DNA from: Nageia nagi
Lineage: Eukaryota; Pinophyta
Direction: 5' to 3'
NCBI GenBank assembly: GCA_050084985.1
Contig: JBITNC010000001.1
Coordinates: forward strand, 27,094,001 to 27,158,000
Length of the DNA: 64,000 bases
Shown here: in pieces, positions 43,991 to 56,708 of the stretch
Layout of the letters: each line of letters opens with the position of its first letter
Numbering within the stretch: the first letter of the stretch is position 1
The notes under the pieces: model-generated
The model's database searches: none
The model's input: only the letters and a program-made list of their open reading frames with translations
What the model was told of the DNA's origin: nothing
Translations under genes and position numbers: made by a program

Positions 43991-44369
43991 CTATTTATGC
44001 CAAGGCAATCAAGTCCTATTTAGTACATTTTATTAAACCAAGACTAGATTAATAGGTGAAGCCCCTCCATCTCTTAATGGAGGATGATCGATGTTGATCC
44101 TTTTTGGATGACCTATTGTAAAGTCAGTTTCCCAAGAAGATACACTGGATCCATGACATGTCAGTTCTAATAGAGAAGTAGGCATCACTTCAAGGCCCCA
44201 AGTTAGACTACCAAGGACCCTCTCCATGAGGCCCCCTAGGTTAGCTTTCCCATCAAGCATGAGAAGCTCTTCTAGTGATGAGAGGCACTTGTTGCAAGAA
44301 TTATCGAGGGTGGCAAGGGTGTTGAAATTATAATCTAGCTTTGAGTATCCAATAACCTAAGCTAGGTAG
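43991..44369. other. Unassigned stretch before the copia element
   Basis: A 75-codon minus-strand frame (44033-44260) has higher GC than its surroundings but no recognised family. Nothing else can be supported. Confidence 0.35.
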
Positions 44370-44832
44370 TATGAAAATTGAACTATAACATGAACAAATC
44401 TAATCTCTCAAGATCATATGAAAGCTCACAAACAAAACTAACAAACTCACAAAGCAATCTCATAATGTAACATGATGTAAGTGGTTCCTTCAACTAGGAG
44501 TACATCCACTAACTAGATCTTTACTTTAATTACAAATACAACTCTCTTACAATCCTCCTAATCTCAACTCCTAAGTACTATCCTATAGCATAACTTTACT
44601 CCACAAATTGGTATATGATCCAAAGAGGGAGCCTTTTATTTATAGGCCAAAATCCCTCTTTGGATCACCCTTTTACCCAATGTATAAAAGCATGACATGC
44701 ACATCATTTTATCCAAAGGGCATGCTCATGACATGGAGTGTAGGACAAGTCACATTATCATATTCAGTTAAATACTTAAGGTATCAAATGATACCTTTAA
44801 GTATTAGTGAACCTACATAGAAGATTATTATA
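44370..44832 (-). repeat. 3' LTR of the copia element
   Basis: Aligned with 52171-52635 from GAACTATAACATGAACAA to CCTACATAGAA. The terminal TG/CA bases are mutated at both ends. The minus-strand TATAAATA box is at 44636-44643. The frames seen in this LTR on the plus strand are incidental. Confidence 0.8.
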
Positions 44833-45289
44833 AAAAGATCAATTAGATGCAACATATTCATATCAACTAGGATAGATGAATCACATAAATGCCATCATGA
44901 ACTAATCAATGGTGTATAGGTCATCATGAAGATGCCAAGCCAAAACTCATAGTCACTTACTATATATAAAATATGTGTTGATTATCATTACAAAATAGAG
45001 CATGCACATATGAGTTTCTCACATATGGATATCTGAATAGTGTCAAAATACATATAAGAGTTCCTCACACATGGATAACTGAACAGTGCTAGATTGACCA
45101 ATCTTTTATCTTTTAAAAATTTATACAATAAGTTATTCATGTAGAACAAACTTATCATGAAGGCGTATAACAAAATCAACACTATATAGCATAAAATCCT
45201 CCTAGGGGTGAAGTTGTCATTACAAAAAATGATTTCAACATAAAAATTCAAACTTCACTTTCCCTTGAGGGTAGCTTCACCAACCCAAT

Positions 45290-46744
45290 AACATTTCTAA
45301 GATTATATAACTAAGATTGCAGGAGGGGCTTGATGAATAAATCAATGGAGTTCAAGGTGGATGGACAATACTCCAAGTGTATGATGCCATCAAGAACCTT
45401 CTCCTTGATAAAATGGGCATGGATTTCCACATGTTTTATTCTTTGATGGAACACAAAATTCTTAGCTAAAGAAATAGCTGACTAATTATCTAAAAATATC
45501 AAAGAGGAGCACCTTGCTCATACCCAATTTTTTTCAGAAGATGCCTTAGCCAAATGGTTTTTTGGGTTGCAACAAACATGGCATGATATTCAAATTTTAT
45601 GGTGGAAAGAGAAATAATAGGCTACTTTTTAGAAGCCTAAGAGATAACACTTGAACTAATGCTATACACATACGTAGAGGTTGGTTTCCTATCATCTCCA
45701 TCTCCCCCATAGTCAAAATCTAAGAATCCATAGAGAACAAATGAGGGCAACTTAGAATACTTGAGAGCAAGATCCTTGGTCCCTACAACATACCTCAAGA
45801 TTTTCTTAACAATATTGAGGTGCTCAACATATGGTTTTTGCATGAATCATGCCATAAGATTCACTACAAAGATAATATCTGGCCTAGATATAGTCAAATA
45901 CAAAAGAATACCAATTAATTGCTTGTACGTTCTAACATTAGCCAACTGAGATTTACAGCTCAGAGAAATAATGATTTTAGGAGAGATTAGTATCATAACA
46001 TATCTACACTCCTCCATTCCAAACTTCTACAAGATGTCTAATATATACTTAGATTGACTATGATAAGTATAATCCTTATATTGGTATATTTGCATTTTAA
46101 GGTAGTAGTGAAAGAGATCAAGATTAGTCATTTAAAATGTTACCTTAAGTTTGGATATGCACTCTTGAATGATTTCATCATTGTTCCCAGTAATTAAAAT
46201 ATCATCCACATAAAGGAGAATCAATACCACATCTTTTCCCTAATTGAGCACATATAGATTGGAGTCAAAAAAATATTTGAATAAACCAATGTCTACAAAA
46301 TACCTTGAAATCTTCCTATACTAAGCTCCAAGTGCTTGCTTCAGTCCATATAATGACTTTTTTAGCTTGCACACAAAGGATAATTTGCCCTTTGATAATG
46401 AACTCTTTTGGTTGATTCATGAAGAGTTCCACATGTAAGTCCCCATTAAGAAATTCACTCTTGACATCAAGTTGAAAAAATTTCTATCCTTGAGCTACAA
46501 AAAGAGCAAGGATAATTCTCATAGTAGGCATCTTTACCATAGAAGCAAAGGTTTCCTCATAATCTACATCGTATTTTTGAGCAAAACCTTTGGCTACTAA
46601 ATTTGCCTTGTATTTATAAATATCTCTAATAGAATTGAACTTGAATTTAAAGATACACTTATTGCTAATCAAATTCTTCTCATTAGGGTAAAGAACCAAA
46701 TCCCAAGTTTCATTTTTCATAAGCACCTCATATTCCACTTTCAT
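45290..46744 (-). pseudogene. Copia reverse transcriptase and RNase H
   Basis: Minus-strand pieces give the RT start (46744-46484, ETWDLVLYPNEKN, then YKANLVAKGFAQKYDVDYEE), the active site YVDDILITG near 46220-46190, and copia RNase H. RNase H reads KPYVEHLNIVKKILRYVVGT and YGFLDFDYGGDGDDRKPTST at 45843-45637, then a broken tail to about 45290 with EYHAMFVATQKTIWLR. Several stops and shifts separate the pieces. Confidence 0.8.
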
Positions 46745-46876
46745 GGCATCTATCTAGCACTCATGCTTAGAAGCTTCTTTGAAGGCTGAGGGCTCATGCT
46801 TGTTGTCAATCTTAGCAAATAAGGATTTGTTCAAGGTCATGCTCCTTGTTACCTTTTATGTTGGAGAATTTTGTTC

Positions 46877-47780
46877 CTAAGGTGACTTATCTACATTAAT
46901 ATCTAATGAGCTAAGTGCAATTGAAGAGTCCTTTGGATCATCAATATCATCATTAGAAGCAAATTCTTTAGGAAGCTTACTAAAATTTACATCCCTTGAA
47001 ACAAACATGGCTTTATAGGATAGAGAGTAGAGCTTGTAGCCTCTATGCTGACTATCACAACCCATAAAGATGCATTTTTTAGCTCTTTTATCCAACTTTT
47101 TTCTTTTCTTAGAAATAATGTAGGAGAATGCTTCACAACCAAACATAATAAGGTGAGAAATGTTAATTTTTCTTCCTAACCATGCTTCAAAAGGAGTTTT
47201 GTATTAAATGGCTTTTTTGGGACACCTATTCAAGGTGTAAATAGCAGTGCTCATAGCTTCATCCCATAAGAAACTAGAAAGATTACCCAACATGCATCTA
47301 GCCATTTCCATTATTATTTTATTTTTCTTTTCAGTAACATTGTTCTATCGAGGAGTGTATAGAATTGTAAACTACCTTTTGATTCCATACTTAGCATAAT
47401 AGACATTGAACTCATTGCTATTATATTCTTCCCTATTATCTGATCTTAACATCTTGATTTTAAGGTTAATTTGATTCTCAATGAAGGCCTTAAAAACCTT
47501 AAAACTCTCAAAGGTTTGCTCCTTGTGCTCAAGTAGATACCCAAAGGTCATCCTACTAAAGTAATTAATGAAGATCAAGATGTAAGATGCTTCTCAAAGT
47601 GACTTAGTCTGAAATGGACCCATCAAATCTAAATGCACAAGTTGAAGAGGTTGAGATGCTCTTGTTACCTTATTTTTTTCAAACTTTTATATATGCATCT
47701 TACCAAGAATGCACTTCTCACATAGATCAATCGAAGGAGAAATTAAAGGCAAACCTTCCATAAGTTCTTGGTCTTTTATG
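46877..47780 (-). pseudogene. Copia integrase
   Basis: The core reads FINYFSRMTFGYLLEHKEQT (the first catalytic Asp region is degraded to Asn) and KMLRSDNREEYNSNEF with the second Asp and a Glu. It is followed at 47146-46877 by the C-terminal block GCEAFSYIISKKRKKLDKRA and GYKLYSLSYKAMFVSRDVNF, typical of copia. Stops interrupt the domain. Confidence 0.8.
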
Positions 47781-47782
47781 AC

Positions 47783-48379
47783 TTAAGTACTCTTATGGTT
47801 AAGGTGCCCTAAATGTTGGTGCCAAATATTGCCTCTAGAACACACACTTTTAGCAAGACACATCTTTGATGGAACTTGATCCATAATGTGGAGATCATCT
47901 TTCACTAATCCTTTAACTAATGTGGAAAGTCTTTTCTTAATGCACCAAGATTGAGAGTCAAACTCAAAAGAGTATCTTTTTCTAGCAACTTGGATCATGA
48001 AGAGAAGGTTCATCCTAAGCTTAGGAACATATTGCATATTATCAAGAACCTTCCCATCAATCAACACACTTCCAATTCCTTGGACTTCAAAGGTATAGTT
48101 ATCAACTATCACAACTGCATCTTTTCTATACTGTTGAAAGTTCTCAAATTTGTCCTTTTCAAAGCATAGGTGATTAGTGCAACTGGATTCAACAATCCAA
48201 TCAGATGAAAAAGTGTGAGACATGAAGTAGAGCATCATAGCAAAACTAGCTTGAATATTCTTCTTTTCTTTGAAGTTCTTTACATTACCATTACCTTTGT
48301 TCTTTTTCTCTTTTTTTCTTTTTTTAGCAATCAACTTCTTTGTGACCTTGGATGCCACACTAGTTACAATTACCATCAA
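47783..48379 (-). pseudogene. Copia protease and gag-pre-integrase domain
   Basis: A 198-codon frame contains the protease block WIVESSCTNHLCFEKDKF, where the usual DSG active site reads ESS, so the protease would be inactive. Further on is IWHQHLGHLNHKS, the WHxxLGH motif of the gag-pre-integrase zinc domain. Confidence 0.8.
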
Positions 48380-49260
48380 ACATTTTCTTAAGATATGGAT
48401 TGTTTACTTTACCTTTTCCATCTCTTTGCTTGAAGTGGTTATTGTTGCCATCGTTCCTACTACTATTGTCATTGTTTTTGTTGTTTTCATTGTTACCATT
48501 ATTCTTGCTACTATTGTTACCATTACCTTTTTTCTCAAACCCTTTGGAAGAAGAAGGATAAGATTTATTTTGATGGTTGAACCTCTTCTTGTAAGGAATG
48601 TTGGTTGCTCCAAGAGCAACATTATTATCCTTAGAAGAAGAAATCAAAATCTTTTTGTTAAGGGTTTCCTCATGCTTCAAAAGGAGCCTAAAAAGGTTCT
48701 CAAGGGAGAATACTTCTTCTTTATCATCAAGCCTTGTTTCCATAACTATCATAAAGTTTTCAAAATTTAAAGGAAGGCTGTGAAGAATAATGAAAACCAC
48801 AAACTCATCATTGATCTAATTGCATCCACAAGTAACAAGTTAGGTCCTTAGGTCAATGATTTTGTTCAAGTAGATGGCAACATTTTCATCTCCCCCTTGA
48901 TGAGATTGAAGTAATTTTTGGATAATGGTAAACCTTCTTGAAAAATTTGAACCAAGGTAGATTTACTTAAGCTTATCTCAAGCTTTCTTTGATGAGGTTG
49001 AAGAGGAAATCATTAAGAGCACATCATCTAAAATTGCACAACAAATCATGGAGATTACCAACTCATTCTTCATGTTATAGGTCTCAAGTGCCTTCTCATC
49101 TGTAGGAGTAATAAGGTTTTCATTCAATGTTTGCCAAAGTTTTCTTGCTTATAATTCAGCTCTCATCCATGGTTCCCAAATCCCAAAGTTGGAACCATTG
49201 AGAATGTGTTTGGGTAAGAATTTATCTCTTATTTTCTACACAAGAATGTGAATAAATAAT
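48380..49260 (-). pseudogene. Copia gag
   Basis: The N-terminal part near 49200 reads LNGSNFGIWEPWMRAEL, a UBN2/gag-type block. It is followed by TYNMKNELVISMICCAI, then HSLPLNFENFMIVMETRLDD (48800-48360 frame), and an Asn/Lys-rich low-complexity tail. Stops and shifts are present. A zinc knuckle is not clearly preserved. Confidence 0.7.
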
Positions 49261-51393
49261 AAGCATGTGTTCAAAATAATATTACATGATACATTTTAAT
49301 CAAAGTAAATAATACATGTTAAATTTAATAATAGATACATGCTTGACTTGATTCACAAGTGCAAATGTTTTAAAATTTAAATAATATACAACCCATGTAC
49401 CCAAATACATTTATCATCACCAAGAATCATAGATGTAGAGTCACATTGTTGAGGTTTGTTTCTTTGTCTAAAACTAGGCCTTCACTTGGATGCCCACACA
49501 AGAGGAGTCCAAGTACTACCAATCCTCAAGCAGTTCACCTTGGTTAGTATTATACTTTCTCACAAGGAGAAGTACCTATTATTTTCCAAGGTTATGATAT
49601 TTATTATATCAACCAAATTATTAATCTTGATTAGGTTTCAAGTTGTCCTTCTAGGTTATCAAGATAATCCAGACATGTGGTATCACTACAAACATGCCTA
49701 TCCACCTATTAGAGTTATTTCCATACCAATAAAAGACTTAAGGGCAATTGAGAAGTACAAACTTTTCACCATTTGGATCATTGAACTTAAAAGCTCTAGA
49801 TTGCCTATCCTCACCTTATGGCTCCCCAAATAAGTCATGTTGTGGAATGTATGTACAGATGTGTTCATTTTAGAGAGTTGTTCATTTCAATATTTGCATT
49901 TTTATTTGTATAAGAAAATAAAGAAAAAATACTAAACATGAAGTAAAGAGAATAAATAAAATATCATCCATTCATAACTTGGAACCTAAGAGTCCAATGG
50001 GTTTTGTTTACTAAGTTATCTTTGTAAGAAAAAAATACGTAAGCATAAGCATGCATTAATTCCATAATTTTTATAAGTTAACTTTGGATAAAGGATAAAT
50101 ACTCAACAAGATTTTAAAATAAGTAGGAAGCATGCATATTTTTAGCTTAAGTAATTTTTAGTCCTAAGCATGCATCATATCCATAGCTTGCATATGTCTA
50201 GTCATTGTATAAATGCTTTTTTTTTAAAAATTAAGTATTAAGCATAAGCATGTATTATTCCATAGCTTTAAAAATTAAGTAATAAGCATGCCTTAAAATT
50301 TAACCATGTATCATTCCAATTAATTTGCATAATTTAACTATGCATAATTTGCATAAGGAATAAAGATAAATACTTAGCATGACTTAAAAATTAAGTAAAA
50401 CTTTCATAAAATTTCCCATTTTTACTTAAAAATCTTTAAGTAAGATGTTTTTCTTAAATAAATACTTAATTTCAATAATTACTAAAGATTTACTTACAAT
50501 AAATACTTAATTTTTAATTTGATTCTTGGCATAAATAAATACTTAATTTATAGAATTATAAAAAAAAATTATCTTGCAACTTTAGGGTAAAAATATTTAA
50601 CTAAAAGAAATTCTTGCCAAAGAAATAACTTTAAGGAAAGATAATAGCCTCCATAAGATTATATCTTCCTTCATTATTATCATTTTTTTTTGAGAGTTAA
50701 ATTTTTTTTAGTACCTTACTCATAATTTTCTCCAAGTGAACACTTTAATAAGTCATGATTCTAAATCTATTTCAGGTTTGAAAGTATTTAAAGATCTATG
50801 AAACCTCATTAATGGAGAAAGAAGGCATGTGGGTATCCACCAAAAATTAATAATGAAATTTAAATGCATATAGGTGCTATGTGAGAAAGAGGTTTGCAGA
50901 AGGGTAAAACAAAATATGAAGTTTCAAGAGCCAAGTAAGAGTCCGAGCAAGGTGGGAAGGAGCTATGCGAGTATCGATGAGCCGATCATGACCTTTTGCA
51001 CCTAAAATAAGAAGCAAATGAAGGAGATAGGGGAAGAGAAGCTGACCAGTCGCAAGGGGCCAATCATTGAATGGCCATGAGGGCCTTTTGATTAGCATGA
51101 TAAGGAGCAAGTAGGGTTCAAGGTTACAGAGGAGATGTAAAAAGAAGTGTAGCATTAGGCGATAAGGAGGAGATGTAATTGTGAAGGGCCAAGTCAAAAA
51201 GAGAGGTTGTGCATTGAGGGTGGAGGGAGAAGTCAAGGAGGTTGAAAGGGAGAAATTAGACAAAAGACCTTGCAAAATAGAGACCAATCGATAGAGACCA
51301 AGCATAACATAGAGAAGTGTAGCCAGGGAAGACCTCATAGAACCAATTGCACCAACCTGGAAGAAAAAAGGAAGGAGACATGATATAAACATC
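49261..51393 (-). other. Long leader of the copia element, AT-rich
   Basis: Sequence between gag and the 5' LTR shows many variants of AAGCATAAGCATGCATTA and CATGTATTATTCCATAGCTT between about 50040 and 50330, a diffuse repeat. A 125-codon plus-strand frame (49456-49833) has no recognised family. The minus-strand frame 50877-51518 is partly built of the tandem array that follows. Some of this may be a separate insertion, but no ends were found. Confidence 0.4.
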
Positions 51394-51636
51394 AAAGACC
51401 ATTGCAAAGAATTTTCCATAAGTGTGGCCAACAAAGACCATTGCAAAGAATTTTCATAAGGGTGTCCAGTAAAGACCATTACAAAGAATTTTCCATAAGT
51501 GTAGCCAGTAAAGGCCATTGCAAAGAACTTTCATAAGTGCAGCCAGCAAAGACCATTGTAAATAATTTTCCATAAGTGTAGCCTGTAAAGGCCATTGCAA
51601 AGAATTTTTCATAAGTGTGACCATCAAAGACCATTT
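51394..51636. repeat. Approximately 42-bp tandem array, about six copies
   Basis: Copies share AAAGACCATTGCAAAGAATT and TTCCATAAGTGTAGCCAG, with small length changes of 1-2 bp. Read on the minus strand it encodes a short repeated peptide containing YGKFF and VFTGH. It lies within the copia leader. Confidence 0.8.
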
Positions 51637-52156
51637 CTCTCTAAGAGAGATTTTTCTCTTTTGATTTTGTATTTTACAAAAAAATATATATTTATGTCTA
51701 TATATTTGTTAGAAATAATAAACTCCTCCCTTCTTTTTTTGGCATAAATATAATAAAAGGAGGTATATATATATTTTTTGAAAAAATAGTGCTCTCAAAA
51801 TAAACTAAGTGTAAAGATAAACTTCTCAAAGGAAATGAGAGTTTTTTTTTAAAAAAAATCAATAAATGTCTTTAGAGAGTAAAATGCAATTTTTATATAC
51901 TAATCTCAATTAACAATATGCTCATTAAAGGTTAGTATAAAAAATAAATGCATCATATTACTATTTTTAGCCAAATTTTGTAAAAATAAATTAGCTAACA
52001 CATGACTCAAAATATGTTAGTATCAGTAGCAAAATAAGCCTAAAAGATAAAATTAAGAACATTATACCTTCTCTTGACTTTACCTCACAATGAAGAGTAA
52101 GTTGAGAAATGAAGAAGAGCTTCCAAACCAAGGATGTGAAAAGAAGCTTCCAAGGA
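51637..52156. other. AT-rich leader next to the copia 5' LTR
   Basis: No coding likeness. A purine-rich block at about 52080-52160 leads to the primer site. Confidence 0.4.
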
Positions 52157-52168
52157 GCTCTGATACCA
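52157..52168 (-). other. Copia primer binding site
   Basis: The minus strand reads TGGTATCAGAGC, the standard complement of the initiator methionine tRNA 3' region, two bases from the LTR end. Confidence 0.85.
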
Positions 52169-52170
52169 AA

Positions 52171-52635
52171 TGTGAGAATTTAGTTATAACATGAACAACT
52201 CTAATCTCCCAAGATCACATGAAAACTCACAAACACAACTAAAAAACTCACAAAGCAATCTCATAATGTGATATAAGATGTAAGTGGTTCCTCCAACTAG
52301 GAGTACATCCACTACTTAGATCTTTACTTTAATCACAAATACAACTCTCGTACAATCCTCCTAATCTCAACTCCTAAGCACTATCCTATAGCATAACTTT
52401 AATCCATAAATTGGTATATGATCCAAAGAGGGAGCTTTCTATTTATAGGCTAAAATCCCTCTTTGGATCACCCTTTTACCTAATGTACAAAAGCATGACA
52501 TGCACATCCTTTTACCCAAGGGGCATGTTCATGACATGGAGTGTAGGACAAGTTACATTATCATATTCACTTAAATACTTAAGGTATAAAATGATACCCT
52601 TAAGTATTGGTGAACTTACATAGAATATTATTACA
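52171..52635 (-). repeat. 5' LTR of the copia element
   Basis: On the minus strand it begins TGTAATAATATTC (52635) and ends AATTCTCACA (52171), with intact TG/CA ends. The minus-strand TATAAATA box lies at 52440-52447. Confidence 0.85.
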
Positions 52636-52706
52636 AAACCTTTACAATAATGCATTATACATTCCAATAGGTATAAGTGTAGCATAAGTGTTTCTGAGTT
52701 GCAAAT

Positions 52707-54030
52707 ATGGGAGGTGACCTTGTAAAAGTTGAGCCTTATTCCCTAGATGAGATCAAGAGCAACCCATTAGTGTGGAATATAATTTATGAGGGTGGACTAG
52801 AAAATTTTATTAATGCATGCAGAGGACATAATGATGAGATTTTGTTAGCAGTAATGAAATCATGGGAGAATGGTAGGTGCAAGGTTAATGGAATGGAGGT
52901 TATATTCAACCTTGAGATGATAGCATTAGCTACCATGCTCCCAAATGAAGGCCTACATATTATAAGGGAGGAGAAATTGAACAAATTGGAGGCTAGAGAT
53001 AAATTTCTATTAAAAGTGATAAAGTATAAAATCTTAAGAAATATTAGATAGGGATGATGCAAGAATCAATCCTAAAACCTTAGGACGACATGGCTTTAGT
53101 AATGATTAAATATGTAATGTTGGAAGGGAGATACAAAGTTCTTATTGCTTCACTTTTTTTCTTATTGAATCACTTCATCTTTCTAGAGATAGATAAGGTA
53201 AACTTCCCCTTTATCTTCAATTCATTAGCAATCTTGATTGAAAATTTTAAGTGAGAACGAGCTCCTTTACCATTGCATGGAGCTATCATCAAACTAGTAG
53301 TATAAAGAGCTTTGGAAATGGATCCTAGGAAATTCCCCAAGGTAAGTGTCATTTTTGATGGTAGTGTTTGCAAACTTGGGAAGAAGATAGGAGGAAAAGT
53401 CTCAGATAAGGGTAGAACACTAGGAGACAACAACCAAAAGGTTAAAGAATTGAGATAGGTCCCCATAAAGACCCCTATATAAAAAGATAACACAAGAAAA
53501 GCTTAGAAATCATTGAGAAGGTAGGGATGAAAAAGAGGCCTCCATTAGTGAATCCTCCTAATTAATGGATAGTGATGATTCATCAAAAAGTGAATCCCAA
53601 GAGGATGCTAAGGTGACTGACATCCTCATGATAATTGGAGCTAAATGGGGAACAAAAGAAGGGTGAAGCAATGTTAAGAACCCAAAAAGAAGGAGAGAGT
53701 AGCCCCAAAAGAAGTAAGGTCTTGGTCAAGTGCAAGGGTCATCTAAAAGTTTAAGTTAAATAATTGAAAAGTATGGAAGAAAGGCCAATATCTAGTCTAG
53801 TTAAAAAGGAGGAACCAAGAAGGAGCAACATACTAAAAATAAAACTTATTTTGGATAAGGATATGTAAAGTGAAGAGGTCATGGTAGGAATAATAAATAT
53901 AAAAAAAATTGAGCCATAAGAAGAAAATGCTAATAGGTATTAGGAAGTTCAGATACCTGTACTAGAGTATATGGAGTGCATTAAACCTCCCAAAAAGGAG
54001 AAGTGTTTTACTAACCTTTGACTAATGAAC
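52707..54030 (+). pseudogene. Orphan accessory-type reading frame, family unknown
   Basis: An open 114-codon start (52707-53051) contains NGRCKVNGMEVIFNLEMIAL followed by ATMLPNEGL. After a stop and a shift the sense continues near 53090-53310 with MIKYVMLEGRYKVLIASLFF, LNHFIFLEIDKVNFPFIFNS and HGAIIKLVV. It then passes into a charged Ser/Lys-rich tail, including SPKRSKVL, to about 54030. The predicted organisation (globular part, then basic low-complexity part) is like the accessory frame of the outer element, and the strand-turn-LP motif of both is similar (inference). No flanking LTR can be assigned; it is near a decayed gypsy element. Confidence 0.5.
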
Positions 54031-55032
54031 CTCATGAGAGCCCACTAGATGCCATACATAAATTATCACTCCTCTATGCATAAGAGGAAAGTAGTTTCTC
54101 TTTGATTATTAGAGATAGAAAGGGGGTCCAAGAGAATGCAATAGTCTCACTAATGGTGGGTCAAAGCTACTAGACCCAAAACAACAATCTCAAAAATATA
54201 GACAACAAGAGTTTATGGAAGCTAACCCAATCAAAAGGGAGGGAATGAGAAATTCAATTAGGTAATCATAAAGACAATGAGATATATCCTCTCCAACAAT
54301 CAAGGATGCCATATAGGAAGGAGTGACTTCAAATAAGGATGAAATAATTTTTTTTAGGTTTTTAGGTAGTAAACTTGGAAGAGCAAAGCCCCCCCTATAC
54401 AGTTTAAGATAAGAAATATCAAAGAATCTCTCAAGTACCAGGACCAAGACCTCTTAATTTCCTAGGAAAAGAAGAAGACAAAAGCTACTCCTTACCAAGT
54501 TTCTAATAGACCAAAGGTAAATCAGCCATAGAAATAAAGCTAGACATCCCAAAAACATCAAGTAAAGAGACCTTAGTAGGCTTCAAGAAAGCTATGAGCC
54601 CTACACTACATAAGGAGATGATTAAAGAGGATAGACTCAAAAGAGGAGAAAAATCAAGAAGTATGAAGAGGTTGGGAAGCACCCAAGACTCAAAGAGATA
54701 CTAATTAAGAAGACCTACATTAGATTCTACAAGTTCAACTATGAAGAAATGTTTTAGTTTTTTACTAAAGTTTTACATAGTATACTCTAGTTTTTGTTCT
54801 ATGTTTCGCTAGGTTTGTAGTATAGGTACTCTTAGTTTCATAAGGAAGTGTATTAGTTAATATAAAGGTGCCTAAAAAGATATGCTTGATGGACTTCCAT
54901 GGTATCTTAGCCTTAGCAAGATTTGATAATTATTTTGGATAGATGGACTTTTTGTTCTAGTAAGGAGAAGGCATCACACATAAAATTATTCTCTAGTTAA
55001 TCCTTTTTTAAAGGTTGGTGAAGACCCTTATA
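54031..55032. other. Unassigned stretch
   Basis: No convincing genes; an 85-codon minus-strand frame (54190-54447) has no recognised family. It may belong to the decayed element containing the previous frame. Confidence 0.35.
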
Positions 55033-55690
55033 AAATTAATAACAAAAATTGATTTAAATGAATATAGAAATTAAATAACATATTGAATTAAGATAATGAA
55101 ATAACAAAAGCATGCACTAAAGAGATGGGATCAAGTGTACGATAAAACCTATAAGTCCTTGGAAAATGATGATTATATGCAAACACAAACTTATCAGGGA
55201 TATGTGAACTTGATATGAGAACCCCATAGAGCATAGTAGTCATAATATCAAAATGAATGCCAATGACATTGTGGATGCTAATTATAGAAATGATAGCATG
55301 AGCACACGTAATAATGTAGATACTAGGGTTCAGATTGAGTAGAGTTCACCACCAAGGATTGAAGTACAAAAATGTATCGACACATCAAGCCAAATGTTTA
55401 ATTGTGGAATATGGAATGAAAAATATGATTGAGTGATAAGAATATCCCAATGTCAATAAGTGGTGTTTAGAAACACCTAAATGTTAGGTACCAACTATCG
55501 AGATGAAATCTTGATTGCTTTCTCATATGATCATACTTACCTTTATATATGCATGATATATCTACCCATGGCCCTTTAAGAAGATTAGCATCGATGCTTG
55601 GGTACCTAGTATAGAAATAATAAGATCACATGATATAAGGTTGATAATAACCAATAACATGATATAAGATCATTATAGTATAACACCTAA
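55033..55690 (-). repeat. Left copy of a long direct repeat, probable 3' LTR of a gypsy element
   Basis: About 640 bp align with 62918-63535, sharing for example CACCTAAATGTTAGGTA and GATGAAATCTTGATTGCTTT. The left end appears truncated relative to the right copy. Just beyond the right edge, the minus strand carries AAAGGGGGAATCTATTAACA, which could be a polypurine-tract region. Divergence is substantial. Confidence 0.6.
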
Positions 55691-56520
55691 GCGGGACCAC
55701 CTTAGGGGGGGCCAAAATTAGATGTTAATAGATTCCCCCTTTATAAGTATAATGAAATGAAATTTTTAAAATAAAATTATGCTTGCGAAGGAAGTAAGTA
55801 AGAAAGAGAATAAAAAATTGATTCTTCCCTGGTTTACCTTTAGAATTGCCTAATCATCAAGGATTGATGATGTATACTGCCCTCTCTTTGGCTTGGTTAT
55901 GAAATAGAATGGATATCCATGGAATAAGAACAACCAGGAGAAAATACTAACCTATAAAAGGAGAGATAAATAATACCAACCTCCAAGCATATATGTGATG
56001 ATAAACTTTTAAAAGATATAGCAAGGATAGCAAGAGTAATAATCATCATAAATGTATAACATCGTCATGATAATACTTAGTTCCCTTTTCATGGATAAAA
56101 ATCATCACAAGAGAAGCAAGCATCCCATTCATAGACTCATACATAACATTTCCTCATAAATAATATAGCAATAAATACCAAGGATGAAATCCATATAATA
56201 TGCATAAATTGTCATGAAAGTATCAAATATCCTATTCATAGATGCAAATAATCATAGAAATACCCAATATTTCATTCATATATGCATACATATAATGAAA
56301 AGGAACTATCATGATGATGGTTAGTTTAAAACCAACCAACAAAGGTGATAAAGCTCAAATGAGATTCACATCATCATGGAAGCAATAAGTTTCCCCATTC
56401 ATGGATGCACATCATCATGGAAGCAAGGATGCCCCATTCATGGATGTATTAAATGATAAAGTACCAAAAATATAGGATTTTATTATATCTTCCAAATGAA
56501 TATGAATATATATAACAATA
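55691..56520. other. Repeat-rich non-coding stretch
   Basis: Loose repeats of CCATTCATGGATGCACATCA and CATCATGGAAGCAA occur at about 56360-56450 and in weaker form from about 56090. No coding sequence is supported. Confidence 0.4.
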
Positions 56521-56708
56521 ATGGTTATTTATAATCCACCCAACAAGGACATAATCATAAAGCAGTGATGGTTATTTAGAATCCATGAAACAAGGACATG
56601 ATCATAAAGCAATGATGGTTATTTAGAGTCCATCCAACAAGGACATGATCATAAATTAGTGATGGTTATTTAAAGTTCACAAAATAAGGTCATGATAGTG
56701 ATCATCAT
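56521..56708. repeat. 47-bp tandem array, four copies
   Basis: Copies start with ATGGTTATTT at 56521, 56568, 56615 and 56662, exactly 47 bp apart, and contain CAACAAGGACATGATCATAA. The last copy is degraded. Confidence 0.85.

Larger units (their letters stand above)
44370..52635 (-). mobile_element. Ty1/copia retrotransposon, minus strand, decayed
   Basis: LTRs of about 463 bp (44370-44832) and 465 bp (52171-52635) flank gag-pol on the minus strand. A perfect 12-base initiator-Met-type primer site TGGTATCAGAGC lies at 52168-52157, next to the right LTR. Pol order protease, integrase, RT, RNase H is the copia order. No target duplication could be matched (GGTAG versus AAACC), so one flank may be altered. 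About 2.9 kb separates the primer site from gag, unusually long for copia. Confidence 0.85.

Noticed and set aside
44608-44820. 70-codon frame, with a near-identical partner at 52411-52623
   Set aside because: Both lie inside the copia LTR pair, antisense to the element; their similarity is due to the LTRs and not to a conserved gene.
51394-51636. Possible CRISPR-like array
   Set aside because: The units are directly adjacent with no unique spacers, and the context is a plant retroelement; it is an ordinary tandem repeat.
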